The notes under the pieces: model-generated | Told to the model about the DNA's origin: nothing | Seen by the model: only the letters and a program-made list of their open reading frames with translations | Databases searched by the model: none | Shown: positions 1 to 5,305 of the stretch, piece after piece | Layout: the number at the start of each line of letters is the position of its first letter | How positions within the stretch are numbered: the first letter of the stretch is position 1 | Origin: Actinomycetes bacterium | GTDB lineage: Bacteria > Actinomycetota > Acidimicrobiia > Spongiisociales > UBA5794 | Length of the DNA: 5,841 nt | Reading direction: 5' to 3' | Assembly: GCA_023336875.1 (NCBI GenBank) | Contig: JAMBLH010000101.1 | Location: 1 to 5,841, forward strand | Translations under genes and position numbers: made by a program

Positions 1-429
1 ATCAACCAGTTGGTTCCTGTCGCCAGCGCAAAGGTGTCCATGCGTATTGCACCTGGTCAGGATCCGGAAGCCGCTATGAATGCTCTCGTCTCTCACATCG
101 AGGCCGCGGCACCGTGGGGCGCCGAAATCAGGGTTCAGAGCGGCGCAATGGGTGCAGCGATCGATATCGCGACCGATGGCCCGGCCTTTGACGCCTATCG
201 CGACGGTATGCGCGAGGGCTATGGCCGGCAACCGATCGAAGCAGGGATGGGGGGCTCCATCCCGTTCGTCGCGGAGCTTTCGAACCTTTACCCTGAAGCG
301 GCACTACTGCTGATAGGTGTTGCCGATCCAACCAGCCAATATCACGCTCCGAACGAGAGCGTCGAGTTTGCAGACATCATTTCGGCTGCCATCGCGCAGT
401 CGATTGCCATCGGCCGCCTCGGGGAGTGA
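1..429 (+). CDS. M20-family metallopeptidase (dipeptidase type), 3' part only
   Basis: The frame is open from the first base of the window, so the start lies upstream and 142 C-terminal residues are visible. M20 enzymes are two-metal (usually zinc) cytoplasmic exopeptidases or deacylases with a catalytic domain and an inserted dimerisation 'lid' domain. The visible part begins in the lid: the pattern NQLVPVASAKVSMRIAPGQD, with xSxRIxPGxDP followed by a helix and SHIEAAAPWG, is typical of M20 dipeptidases. It returns to the catalytic domain with the GGSIPF strand-loop and ends with YHAPNESV, whose His (visible residue 105) matches the usual C-terminal metal ligand. The first metal-binding motifs (HxD and the Glu-Glu pair) would lie upstream and cannot be checked. 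The exact substrate cannot be deduced. The stop is a TGA, 27 bp before the next start on the same strand. Confidence 0.9.
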   Translation: MNQLVPVASAKVSMRIAPGQDPEAAMNALVSHIEAAAPWGAEIRVQSGAMGAAIDIATDGPAFDAYRDGMREGYGRQPIEAGMGGSIPFVAELSNLYPEAALLLIGVADPTSQYHAPNESVEFADIISAAIAQSIAIGRLGE

Positions 430-438
430 CGCCGCCGC

Positions 439-456
439 CGTCTATACCCTGTTGGC
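439..456 (+). promoter_or_regulatory. Candidate leaderless promoter (-10 TACCCT) for the secreted protein gene
   Basis: The short gap after the M20 gene contains CCGTCTATACCCT. TACCCT (445-450) fits the actinobacterial TAnnnT -10 pattern. Only 6 bp separate it from the ATG at 457, so transcription would begin at or next to the start codon. There is no Shine-Dalgarno sequence before this ATG, which fits a leaderless mRNA. No clear -35 box is visible. A very similar arrangement precedes the - strand gene that starts at 2823. This is inference from spacing and sequence only. Confidence 0.45.
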
Positions 457-1437
457 ATGCGGAGATCAACAGCTGCCCTGTTCGTCATCGCGACGGTGAT
501 CGTTGTCGTCGCATTGCTCCTGCGCTCCGGCGATTCTGATACGATCACGGCAGCGACGACAACGACGTCAACCCCACTGACCACGACGACTTCAGTCGCG
601 TCGATCACTACCACGACGAGCCTTCCGGACGGCGTTGAGGTGTGCAACCTCTATGCGTCGGTCACGGATATGGGCCAGATCGAGTCACCCGAGCTGGTCG
701 AGGCATCGGGTCTGGCGGCGAGTCGCACGACGCCAGGCATACTTTGGTCTCACAACGACTCGCGTGGAACCGCGACTCTGTACGCGTTCACGGGTGATGG
801 CAAGGACCTCGGCTCGTATGGTGTGCCTGGGGCGTTCGCCCTCGATTGGGAGGACATGTCCGCTGGTCCCGGACCACAGGGTGAGGGTGATTTCCTCTAT
901 GTCGGGGATATCGGTGACAATTTCGACATCAGGGGCGGACTCGTCACCGTGTACCGCGTTCTCGACGTCGATCCTTCTGATCTGGAGGGCTCGTTCCCTG
1001 AGTCACTCGCCCTCACCTACCGATACCCAGGGGAGGGCCACAATGCGGAGGCGCTCTTCATCGATCCGACGGAGCCAGCCCTGTACCTGATCACGAAGGA
1101 CAAGAACGAGGCTCTCGTATTCAAAGCACCGATCGATCGGTCCGACGAACCGGCAGAACTAGAGCTTGTCTCGAGCCTGTCCCTCGACGCGGAGGTGACG
1201 GCCGCCGACATGAGCTCGGATGGATCAACGCTCGTCGTTCGCGGCTATCAGACCGTGTGGATGTGGCATCGTGAATCCGGAGTTTCGATCACAGCCATGC
1301 TCCGTGAGGACCCGTGCCTTGCGCCCTCACCCGAGGAGCACCAGGGTGAAGCGATCACGTTCGATGCCGCATCCTCGTACTGGACCGTCAGCGAGGGCTT
1401 GAACTCCCCAATTCAGGAAGTAACACGTCAGCCATGA
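457..1437 (+). CDS. Membrane-anchored extracytoplasmic protein, probable beta-propeller, function unknown
   Basis: This is a 326-residue protein. Residues 1-5 are basic (MRRST), and residues 6-22 form one hydrophobic segment without a lipobox cysteine, so an uncleaved N-terminal anchor or a signal peptide is likely. Residues about 29-57 are a low-complexity Thr/Ser linker with several TTTT runs, common in exported actinobacterial proteins. The rest contains repeated strand patterns and motifs such as DWEDM (130-134), LYVGDIGDN (147-155), HNAEALFID (195-203) and QGEAITF (296-302). These recall a family of uncharacterised propeller-like secreted proteins rich in conserved acidic residues, perhaps calcium binding. 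The only two cysteines, C63 and C287, flank the folded domain and could form a disulfide that closes it. The ATG at 457 is preferred because it gives the complete anchor and sits just behind a -10-like box. It lacks a Shine-Dalgarno sequence. I cannot assign a reaction; the M20 peptidase neighbour gives no clear hint. Confidence 0.85.
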   Translation: MRRSTAALFVIATVIVVVALLLRSGDSDTITAATTTTSTPLTTTTSVASITTTTSLPDGVEVCNLYASVTDMGQIESPELVEASGLAASRTTPGILWSHNDSRGTATLYAFTGDGKDLGSYGVPGAFALDWEDMSAGPGPQGEGDFLYVGDIGDNFDIRGGLVTVYRVLDVDPSDLEGSFPESLALTYRYPGEGHNAEALFIDPTEPALYLITKDKNEALVFKAPIDRSDEPAELELVSSLSLDAEVTAADMSSDGSTLVVRGYQTVWMWHRESGVSITAMLREDPCLAPSPEEHQGEAITFDAASSYWTVSEGLNSPIQEVTRQP

Positions 1438-1456
1438 ACGAGCGCCCCCGGACCTA

Positions 1457-1491
1457 CCGTCTACCGTCTACCCTCCTCCGTCTACCCTCCT
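1457..1491. repeat. Tandem 7/14-bp repeat at the 3' end of trmH
   Basis: The order is CCGTCTA (1457-1463), then two exact copies of the 14-mer CCGTCTACCCTCCT (1464-1477 and 1478-1491), then a partial CCGTA. The array fills most of the 30-bp convergent gap between the secreted protein gene and trmH, and it runs into trmH, where it encodes the last residues RRVDGGG and the TAG stop. Read on the - strand, TAG recurs every 7 bp (starting at 1470, 1463 and 1456), so all three frames are closed. The core TACCGTCTACCCTCC occurs again, on the - strand, immediately before the DsbA-like gene (2829-2843). No hairpin terminator is visible here. Confidence 0.9.
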
Positions 1492-2229
1492 CCGTACAAT
1501 CGCCTCTGCCTCTCGGACAGACTTCAGATACCACACCGCTCGAATACGGTCGCGATCGCTCGGTTGCAGATCTCCGCTTCTTCCGTATCTCGCTACACGC
1601 TGACGATGCACCTCGTGGAGAACGATTGATGCTGCAACCGATACGTTGAGGCTCTCCACGAACCCGTCCATCGGGATTCGGATCGAACCGTCCACGCTGC
1701 TCCGAGTGACGCTCGACACACCATCACGCTCGTTGCCGAAGACGATCGCGATCTTGCCAGTGAGATCCGCCTCATCGAGTGGTACAGCATCTTGCGAAGC
1801 ATCCGCCAGGAGTATGTGGAAGCCGTCATCGCGGAGGCTCGACAGGCATGACTCGGAGTCAGCCCACCGATATCGATCCATCCACTTGTCTGCACCTCGT
1901 GTTGTTCGACGTGACCGCTTGAACGCGTTGGAGGTGTCGATCGCATGAACCATCTGGAAACCAAATGCCTCGGCTGAGCGCATGATCGCCGACACATTGC
2001 CCAGATCGACCATCCCCTCCACAACAACGCCGACATCGAGTGTGCGACTATCGAGCACCCGTTCGATCTCTGTCCTTCTTCGTTCTGTGAGATGGCCCGT
2101 CAGAAGCTCAACGATCCTTGATGGTGCAAGCACCTCGCCGCTGTATTCGAACCAGGTCGGGTCGTCAGTGCGGCGCCCAGCAATCAACGCTCGCATTTCC
2201 TCCGGTGTTGCCGCATTCGGATGAGGCAT
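1468..2229 (-). CDS. trmH: SpoU/TrmH-family RNA 2'-O-ribose methyltransferase, probable tRNA Gm18 type
   Basis: This is a 253-residue SPOUT-class enzyme. The family transfers a methyl group from S-adenosylmethionine to a ribose 2'-hydroxyl in RNA, using a knotted fold and a dimeric active site. All three SpoU motifs are present. Motif 1 is GNVSAIMRSAEAFG (about 77-90), with Asn78 and the presumed catalytic Arg84. Motif 2 is IVFGNERDGV (about 162-171). Motif 3 is IPMDGFVESLNVSVAAS (about 185-201), with the SLNVS knot signature. The stretch from ERRRTEIERVLDSRTLD onward resembles the N-terminal helix of TrmH (tRNA guanosine-18) more than RlmB, but the exact RNA target is inferred. About 45 extra residues precede that helix. 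The ATG at 2229 lies 6 bp after the stop of the DsbA-like gene and has only a weak ribosome site, so translation is probably coupled. The C-terminus ends in the tandem repeat. Confidence 0.88.
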   Translation of the reverse strand: MPHPNAATPEEMRALIAGRRTDDPTWFEYSGEVLAPSRIVELLTGHLTERRRTEIERVLDSRTLDVGVVVEGMVDLGNVSAIMRSAEAFGFQMVHAIDTSNAFKRSRRTTRGADKWMDRYRWADSESCLSSLRDDGFHILLADASQDAVPLDEADLTGKIAIVFGNERDGVSSVTRSSVDGSIRIPMDGFVESLNVSVAASIVLHEVHRQRVARYGRSGDLQPSDRDRIRAVWYLKSVREAEAIVRRRVDGGG

Positions 2230-2235
2230 CGAGCT

Positions 2236-2823
2236 TCAGCGGTCGATCCTGGTTCGTTTAAACTCGTTCAGATTCGTCCATTTCAGCATCTCGAGCACCC
2301 TTTCGAGATCTTGCATCTCGTGTCTATCCATAAAACGCACGAATACGGCTTCGTCACCCTGGATAAAGGTTGGCACGCCGAACACGCCGTAGTCCTCCAC
2401 CACCCGTGAGTGTTCGGTGGCGAGGGTTTTGGCCGGCACGCCAGTCGCCACACACTCGCGGATTCTTATCGGGTCGAGGCCCACAGTTTCACATACATCC
2501 TCAATCACACTCTCGTTATTGATGTCGCTGCCGTCGTCGTGACGTGCATTGAATAGCGAAACGTGGAAATCGAGAAACAAGTCCGGATGGTTATCACGAA
2601 TGGCGATCGACCACAACAGGGCAAGAACGCCGGTTCCGACTGCATCCAACGGGAGCTCCCATTGTGCAACATCGTCCGCATCCGCGTGAGCCTCCTTCAG
2701 CGAGAAGGGAACGAACAACACGTCGAGGTCCGTTCCTTCTGCAAGGGCCTCGACGACCATCTCGTTGGCATTGCGGGCGAAGGGACACAGATAGTCATAC
2801 GTGAGAGAGATGGAATCGGTCAT
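2236..2823 (-). CDS. DsbA-family thioredoxin-fold protein with monothiol CPFA motif
   Basis: This 195-residue protein has no signal peptide and should be cytoplasmic. It shows the DsbA/HCCA-isomerase layout: a first beta strand (ISLTYDYLCPFARNAN) carrying the active-site position at residues 13-16, a helical insertion (about 60-140), then FGVPTFI with the cis-proline at Pro151, and a terminal strand-helix. Typical dithiol members have CxxC, whereas here the motif is C-P-F-A, so only the nucleophilic Cys13 remains. Two other cysteines (C111, C124) lie in the helical insertion. A monothiol favours glutaredoxin-like or mycothiol/bacillithiol-type chemistry, or an isomerase or transferase role, rather than disulfide formation. 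This is inference. The ATG at 2823 lies 7 bp behind a TACCCT box. The gene is first in a two-gene unit with trmH and diverges from the sulfur operon, so a link to thiol or persulfide chemistry is possible but not shown. Confidence 0.82.
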   Translation of the reverse strand: MTDSISLTYDYLCPFARNANEMVVEALAEGTDLDVLFVPFSLKEAHADADDVAQWELPLDAVGTGVLALLWSIAIRDNHPDLFLDFHVSLFNARHDDGSDINNESVIEDVCETVGLDPIRIRECVATGVPAKTLATEHSRVVEDYGVFGVPTFIQGDEAVFVRFMDRHEMQDLERVLEMLKWTNLNEFKRTRIDR

Positions 2824-2843
2824 TGCCGGGAGGGTAGACGGTA
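2824..2843 (-). promoter_or_regulatory. Candidate leaderless promoter for the DsbA-like gene
   Basis: Read on the - strand, the sequence is TTACCGTCTACCCTCCCGGCA followed directly by the ATG. TACCCT (2836 to 2831) fits TAnnnT and ends 7 bp before the start codon, which places the transcription start at the ATG. A short GGAGGG-like stretch is absent on the sense strand, so ribosome binding would be leaderless. The CCGTCTA(..)CCCT core is shared with the candidate promoter before the gene at 457. No clear -35 box is seen. Confidence 0.45.
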
Positions 2844-2903
2844 AGCGGCAGTGAGACGACGTTGGGACGAGGAGGAGTTCCTTACGTACGAACTATGCAA
2901 TAG

Positions 2904-2919
2904 ATACCTAGGTGGGTAT
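2904..2919. promoter_or_regulatory. Candidate CsoR/CstR-type operator before the sulfur operon
   Basis: The 16-bp element ATACCTAGGTGGGTAT is an interrupted inverted repeat with perfect 5-bp arms ATACC and GGTAT around a 6-bp centre, and it contains the palindrome ACCTAGGT (2906-2913). Operators of the CsoR family, including the persulfide-sensing CstR repressors that control sqr-containing operons, commonly have ATACC...GGTAT ends and a G-rich centre. The element overlaps the TATACT -10 box, where a bound repressor would block RNA polymerase. The regulator gene is not in the window. The assignment is inferred from the pattern and the operon content. Confidence 0.4.
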
Positions 2920-2922
2920 ACT
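2917..2922 (+). promoter_or_regulatory. Candidate -10 box (TATACT) of the SQR-DUF1641-TusE-DsrE operon
   Basis: TATACT is a near-consensus -10 hexamer in the 166-bp divergent gap. It would start transcription near 2929, giving a leader of about 60 nt before the GTG at 2990. No convincing -35 hexamer lies 16-18 bp upstream, which fits a promoter that depends on regulation or an activator, or simply divergent consensus use. Confidence 0.5.
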
Positions 2923-2978
2923 TGCTTCAGGCACGAAGAGTCGGAGGCTGGCAAAGCCAACGGCTCACCGCATCCAAA

Positions 2979-2983
2979 AGGAG
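2979..2983 (+). promoter_or_regulatory. Shine-Dalgarno site that fixes the SQR start
   Basis: AGGAG, within AAAAGGAG, ends 6 bp before GTG 2990. The protein then begins VKRILILGAGTAG, with the FAD-binding strand at the very N-terminus as usual for this family. The upstream in-frame GTG at 2912 would add 26 residues of no recognisable content and would lie inside the candidate operator and promoter. Confidence 0.85.
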
Positions 2984-2989
2984 CACTTG

Positions 2990-4228
2990 GTGAAACGGAT
3001 ACTTATTCTTGGCGCTGGAACCGCTGGCACGATGGCAGCGAACAAGCTCCGACCCCGACTCGATGATTCCTGGGAGATCACGATCGTCGACCAGAACACT
3101 GACCACTACTACCAGCCGGGTTTCCTCTTCATACCATTCGGGACCTACACGCCCGATGAGGTCGTCAAGCCCAAGATTGACTTCATACCCCAGGGCGTCA
3201 ACATGATCCTGGCCGAGATCGATCTCATCGAGGCGGAGGAGAACAGGGTCAAGCTCGTCGATGGCACAACGCTCACCTACGACTTTCTGATCATCGCTTC
3301 GGGTGCCCAGGTGCGACCGGACGAGACCCCTGGGCTCAAGTCTGACGAGTATGGGAGGACGGTCCATGACTTCTACACGTTCGAAGGCGCCAAGAACCTC
3401 GCAAAGGCCCTCCGTACGTGGGAGGGCGGTCGCCTCGTCGTCAACATCATTGAGATGCCCATCAAGTGTCCTGTAGCGCCATTGGAGTTCAGCTTCCTGG
3501 CCGATTCACACTTCATCGAACGCGACATGAGGGATGATGTCGAGATTGTCTACGTGACACCTCTTGACGGTGCATTCACGAAGCCAGTAGCTTCACGGCA
3601 TCTCGGAAATCTCCTCGAGGAGAAGAACATCAGCCTCGAGGCCGACTTCTATCTCGAACGTGTCGATACCGATGAGAAGAAGCTCATCTCCTATGACGAG
3701 CGTGAGGTCGAGTACGACATGCTCGTGACCATCCCGCTGAACATGGGTGCCGAGTTCATCCAACGCTCTGGTCTGGGCAACGAGATGAATTATGTCCCTG
3801 TCGATAACGGGAACTTCCTCTCGAAGGACTTCGACAATGTCTTCGCTCTCGGCGATGCAGCGGACCTACCAACATCAAAGGCGGGCTCGGTCGCTCACTT
3901 CGCCATGGAAGTATTCACTGAGAACTTCCTGCGTTACATCGAGGGCCTCCCGATGCTCGAGGAATTCGACGGGCACGCCAACTGCTTCATCGAATCGGGC
4001 CATGGCAAAGGTCTGCTGATCGACTTCAACTACGACACACAGCCGCTGCCAGGCAAGTACCCGCTACCCGGCATTGGACCGTTCTCCTTATTGAAGGAGA
4101 CGGAGATCAACCACTGGGGCAAGATGATGTTCAAGTGGGTGTACTGGAACATGCTCATCAAGGGCAAGGAGATGCCCCTCCCGCACGAGATGCTCATGGC
4201 AGGCAAGATCAGCGACGGTGAATCGTGA
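2990..4228 (+). CDS. SQR-like FAD-dependent oxidoreductase (sulfide:quinone oxidoreductase family)
   Basis: From GTG 2990 the protein has 412 residues, the usual length for SQR. SQRs are membrane-associated flavoproteins that oxidise sulfide to sulfane sulfur and pass electrons to quinone. The N-terminal Rossmann motif GAGTAGTMAANKL (8-20) binds FAD. ASGAQVRPDETPG (103-115) and DNVFALGDAADLPTSKAGS (282-300) are the second and third FAD/NAD-type motifs. Only two cysteines exist: Cys160 in MPIKCPVAPLEF, the family's KCPxAP site, and Cys332 in HANCFIESGHGKG. They match the two cysteines that carry the polysulfide bridge in SQR. The third cysteine of classical SQRs, near residue 128, is absent. 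The C-terminal part INHWGKMMFKWVYWNMLIKG (373-392) is Trp-rich and amphipathic, as expected for monotopic membrane binding. The gene leads an operon with DUF1641 (4-bp overlap), TusE and DsrE. A related flavoprotein using a protein persulfide rather than free sulfide is possible. Confidence 0.85.
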   Translation: MKRILILGAGTAGTMAANKLRPRLDDSWEITIVDQNTDHYYQPGFLFIPFGTYTPDEVVKPKIDFIPQGVNMILAEIDLIEAEENRVKLVDGTTLTYDFLIIASGAQVRPDETPGLKSDEYGRTVHDFYTFEGAKNLAKALRTWEGGRLVVNIIEMPIKCPVAPLEFSFLADSHFIERDMRDDVEIVYVTPLDGAFTKPVASRHLGNLLEEKNISLEADFYLERVDTDEKKLISYDEREVEYDMLVTIPLNMGAEFIQRSGLGNEMNYVPVDNGNFLSKDFDNVFALGDAADLPTSKAGSVAHFAMEVFTENFLRYIEGLPMLEEFDGHANCFIESGHGKGLLIDFNYDTQPLPGKYPLPGIGPFSLLKETEINHWGKMMFKWVYWNMLIKGKEMPLPHEMLMAGKISDGES

Positions 4229-4956
4229 CAGTCGAAGCAGATGATCGAACGGTCGAGCTCGAGCAAAAACTCGACCGAATGTCCGATCAGCTCGACCTGG
4301 TTGTTGCCGAACTCCGCGAACAGAGGCTAAAACGCCAGCAGTGGGAAGAACTGATCTCAGATCTTGCACCCATTTCAGGCGAGGCAATGGCCCTTGCAGG
4401 CCGCGAGCTCGAGGCTGTCGAGGAATGGGTTGAGCCGGCTGACATGCTCCGACTCCTCAGAAGGATCCTCCGCAACACGAATAACATCGAAGACGGCATG
4501 GCCAAGTACGAGAGCGCTATGGAACTCATCTCGGACATCGGTCCACTCACCAGCGGTGCGTTCGTGAAGCTTCTCGAGATTCTTGATGACTACGAGACCA
4601 GGGGATACTTCGAGTTCATCAGTGCCGGTATGGGAGTCGTGGACAAGATCGTCACGAGCTACTCGAAGGAGGACGTCGAGGCGCTTGGGGACAATGTCGT
4701 GCACATGCTCGAGATCGTCAAAGACCTCACCCAGCCAGAGATGCTGGCCGTTGCCGAGCGTCTACTTGATGTCGTGCAACGTCAGGCACGGGTCGCGTCG
4801 CTCGAACCAGAAGAGCCGCCGAGCCTCTTCGCTCTCGCAGGTAAGATACGGGACCCAGAAGTGCGGATGGGCCTCGCCAGGGCACTCAACACATTCAAGG
4901 CCGTGTCGGCCTCAGAAACCGATGTCGCAGGCGACGGCATTCGAAGAAACCAATAG
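4225..4956 (+). CDS. DUF1641-domain protein, putative SQR partner
   Basis: This is a 243-residue soluble, mostly helical protein without cysteines or a signal peptide. Residues about 8-40 (ELEQKLDRMSDQLDLVVAELREQRLKRQ) have heptad-like spacing and probably form a coiled coil. The middle is a series of amphipathic helices. The C-terminal part, with LFALAGKIRDPEVRMGLARALNTFKAV (about 206-232), carries the DUF1641 signature (a Gly-x-hydrophobic/Asp-Pro-x-Val/Arg-x-Leu pattern near the end). The biochemical role of DUF1641 is unknown; members are often encoded beside FAD oxidoreductases or formate dehydrogenase-type genes. The GTG start overlaps the SQR stop as GTGA, which predicts translational coupling and perhaps stoichiometric expression with SQR. 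An adaptor or assembly role between SQR and the sulfur carriers is a reasonable but untested idea. Confidence 0.82.
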   Translation: MTVEADDRTVELEQKLDRMSDQLDLVVAELREQRLKRQQWEELISDLAPISGEAMALAGRELEAVEEWVEPADMLRLLRRILRNTNNIEDGMAKYESAMELISDIGPLTSGAFVKLLEILDDYETRGYFEFISAGMGVVDKIVTSYSKEDVEALGDNVVHMLEIVKDLTQPEMLAVAERLLDVVQRQARVASLEPEEPPSLFALAGKIRDPEVRMGLARALNTFKAVSASETDVAGDGIRRNQ

Positions 4957-4965
4957 CGACACCAC

Positions 4966-4972
4966 AGGAGGT
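4966..4972 (+). promoter_or_regulatory. Strong Shine-Dalgarno site deciding the TusE start
   Basis: AGGAGGT is an almost complete anti-16S match. Its AGGAGG core ends 6 bp before ATG 4978 but only 3 bp before the adjacent in-frame GTG 4975, so the ATG is preferred. It lies in the 21-bp gap after the DUF1641 stop, suggesting high expression of the small carrier protein. Confidence 0.85.
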
Positions 4973-4977
4973 GCGTG

Positions 4978-5295
4978 ATGCCAGTTACGACCATTGCGGA
5001 TCGTGAAATCCACGTCGATGAGGACGGGTTTCTCACGGAGTTCGACGAGTGGGATGAAGATCTCGCCGCCACGCTCGCAACCAACATTGGAATAGGGGAG
5101 TTGACCGACGAGCATTGGGCGGTTATCACGTTCCTGCGCTCCGACTACACAGAACAGGGTGAGACACCAACTCTGCGTCGTGTCGCGACCATTGGGGGGA
5201 TCCCGACCAAGAGCATGTTCCAGCTCTTCCCGAAGAAACCAGCACGCAAGATGTCATACGTAGCCGGGCTTCAGAAGCCCAAGGGCTGCATCTAG
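4978..5295 (+). CDS. tusE: TusE/DsrC/DsvC-family sulfur carrier protein
   Basis: This is a 105-residue cytoplasmic protein, the usual length for the family. TusE and DsrC carry sulfur as a persulfide on a flexible C-terminal arm. Recognisable parts are EIHVDEDGFLTEFDEWDEDLA near the N-terminus, the HWAVITFLRSDY helix (about 46-58), PTLRRVATIGG and the C-terminal arm YVAGLQKPKGCI. The penultimate Cys104 is the conserved CysA that accepts sulfur. The second cysteine of true DsrC (CysB, 11 residues earlier) is replaced by Ser93, so the protein cannot form the intramolecular CysA-CysB disulfide used with DsrAB sulfite reductase. This favours a TusE-like or oxidative sulfur-shuttle role with the neighbouring DsrE. 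The symbol reflects family, not proven tRNA thiolation. Its stop TAG overlaps the ribosome site of the next gene. Confidence 0.92.
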   Translation: MPVTTIADREIHVDEDGFLTEFDEWDEDLAATLATNIGIGELTDEHWAVITFLRSDYTEQGETPTLRRVATIGGIPTKSMFQLFPKKPARKMSYVAGLQKPKGCI

Positions 5296-5300
5296 GAGGA
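5294..5300 (+). promoter_or_regulatory. Shine-Dalgarno site of the DsrE-like gene
   Basis: AGGAGGA starts within the TAG stop of the TusE gene and ends 5 bp before ATG 5306. The overlap of stop codon and ribosome site makes reinitiation of the same ribosomes likely, keeping the two sulfur-transfer proteins in step. Confidence 0.85.
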
Positions 5301-5305
5301 CAACA

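Noticed and set aside
10..12. TTG as the start of the M20 peptidase
   Set aside because: The frame is open to the first base of the window and the residues before it fit the family, so the gene is simply cut by the edge.
342..647. Open frame on the - strand rich in valine
   Set aside because: The Val runs are the antisense of the ACN threonine codons of the linker; there is no independent support.
1438..1467. Bidirectional terminator between the convergent genes
   Set aside because: No GC-rich stem with a T-run is visible in the 30-bp gap; only the tandem repeat is present.
2912..2989. Upstream GTG start that would extend the SQR-like protein by 26 residues
   Set aside because: The extra residues have no family counterpart, the codon lies inside the probable operator and before the -10 box ends, and the GTG at 2990 has an excellent Shine-Dalgarno site.
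2851..3066. Short + strand frame across the divergent gap into the SQR gene
   Set aside because: It overlaps the promoter region and the start of the SQR gene in another frame, with no recognisable content.
4975..4977. GTG start one codon upstream of the TusE ATG
   Set aside because: It is too close to the AGGAGG core (3 bp); ATG 4978 has the normal 6-bp spacing.
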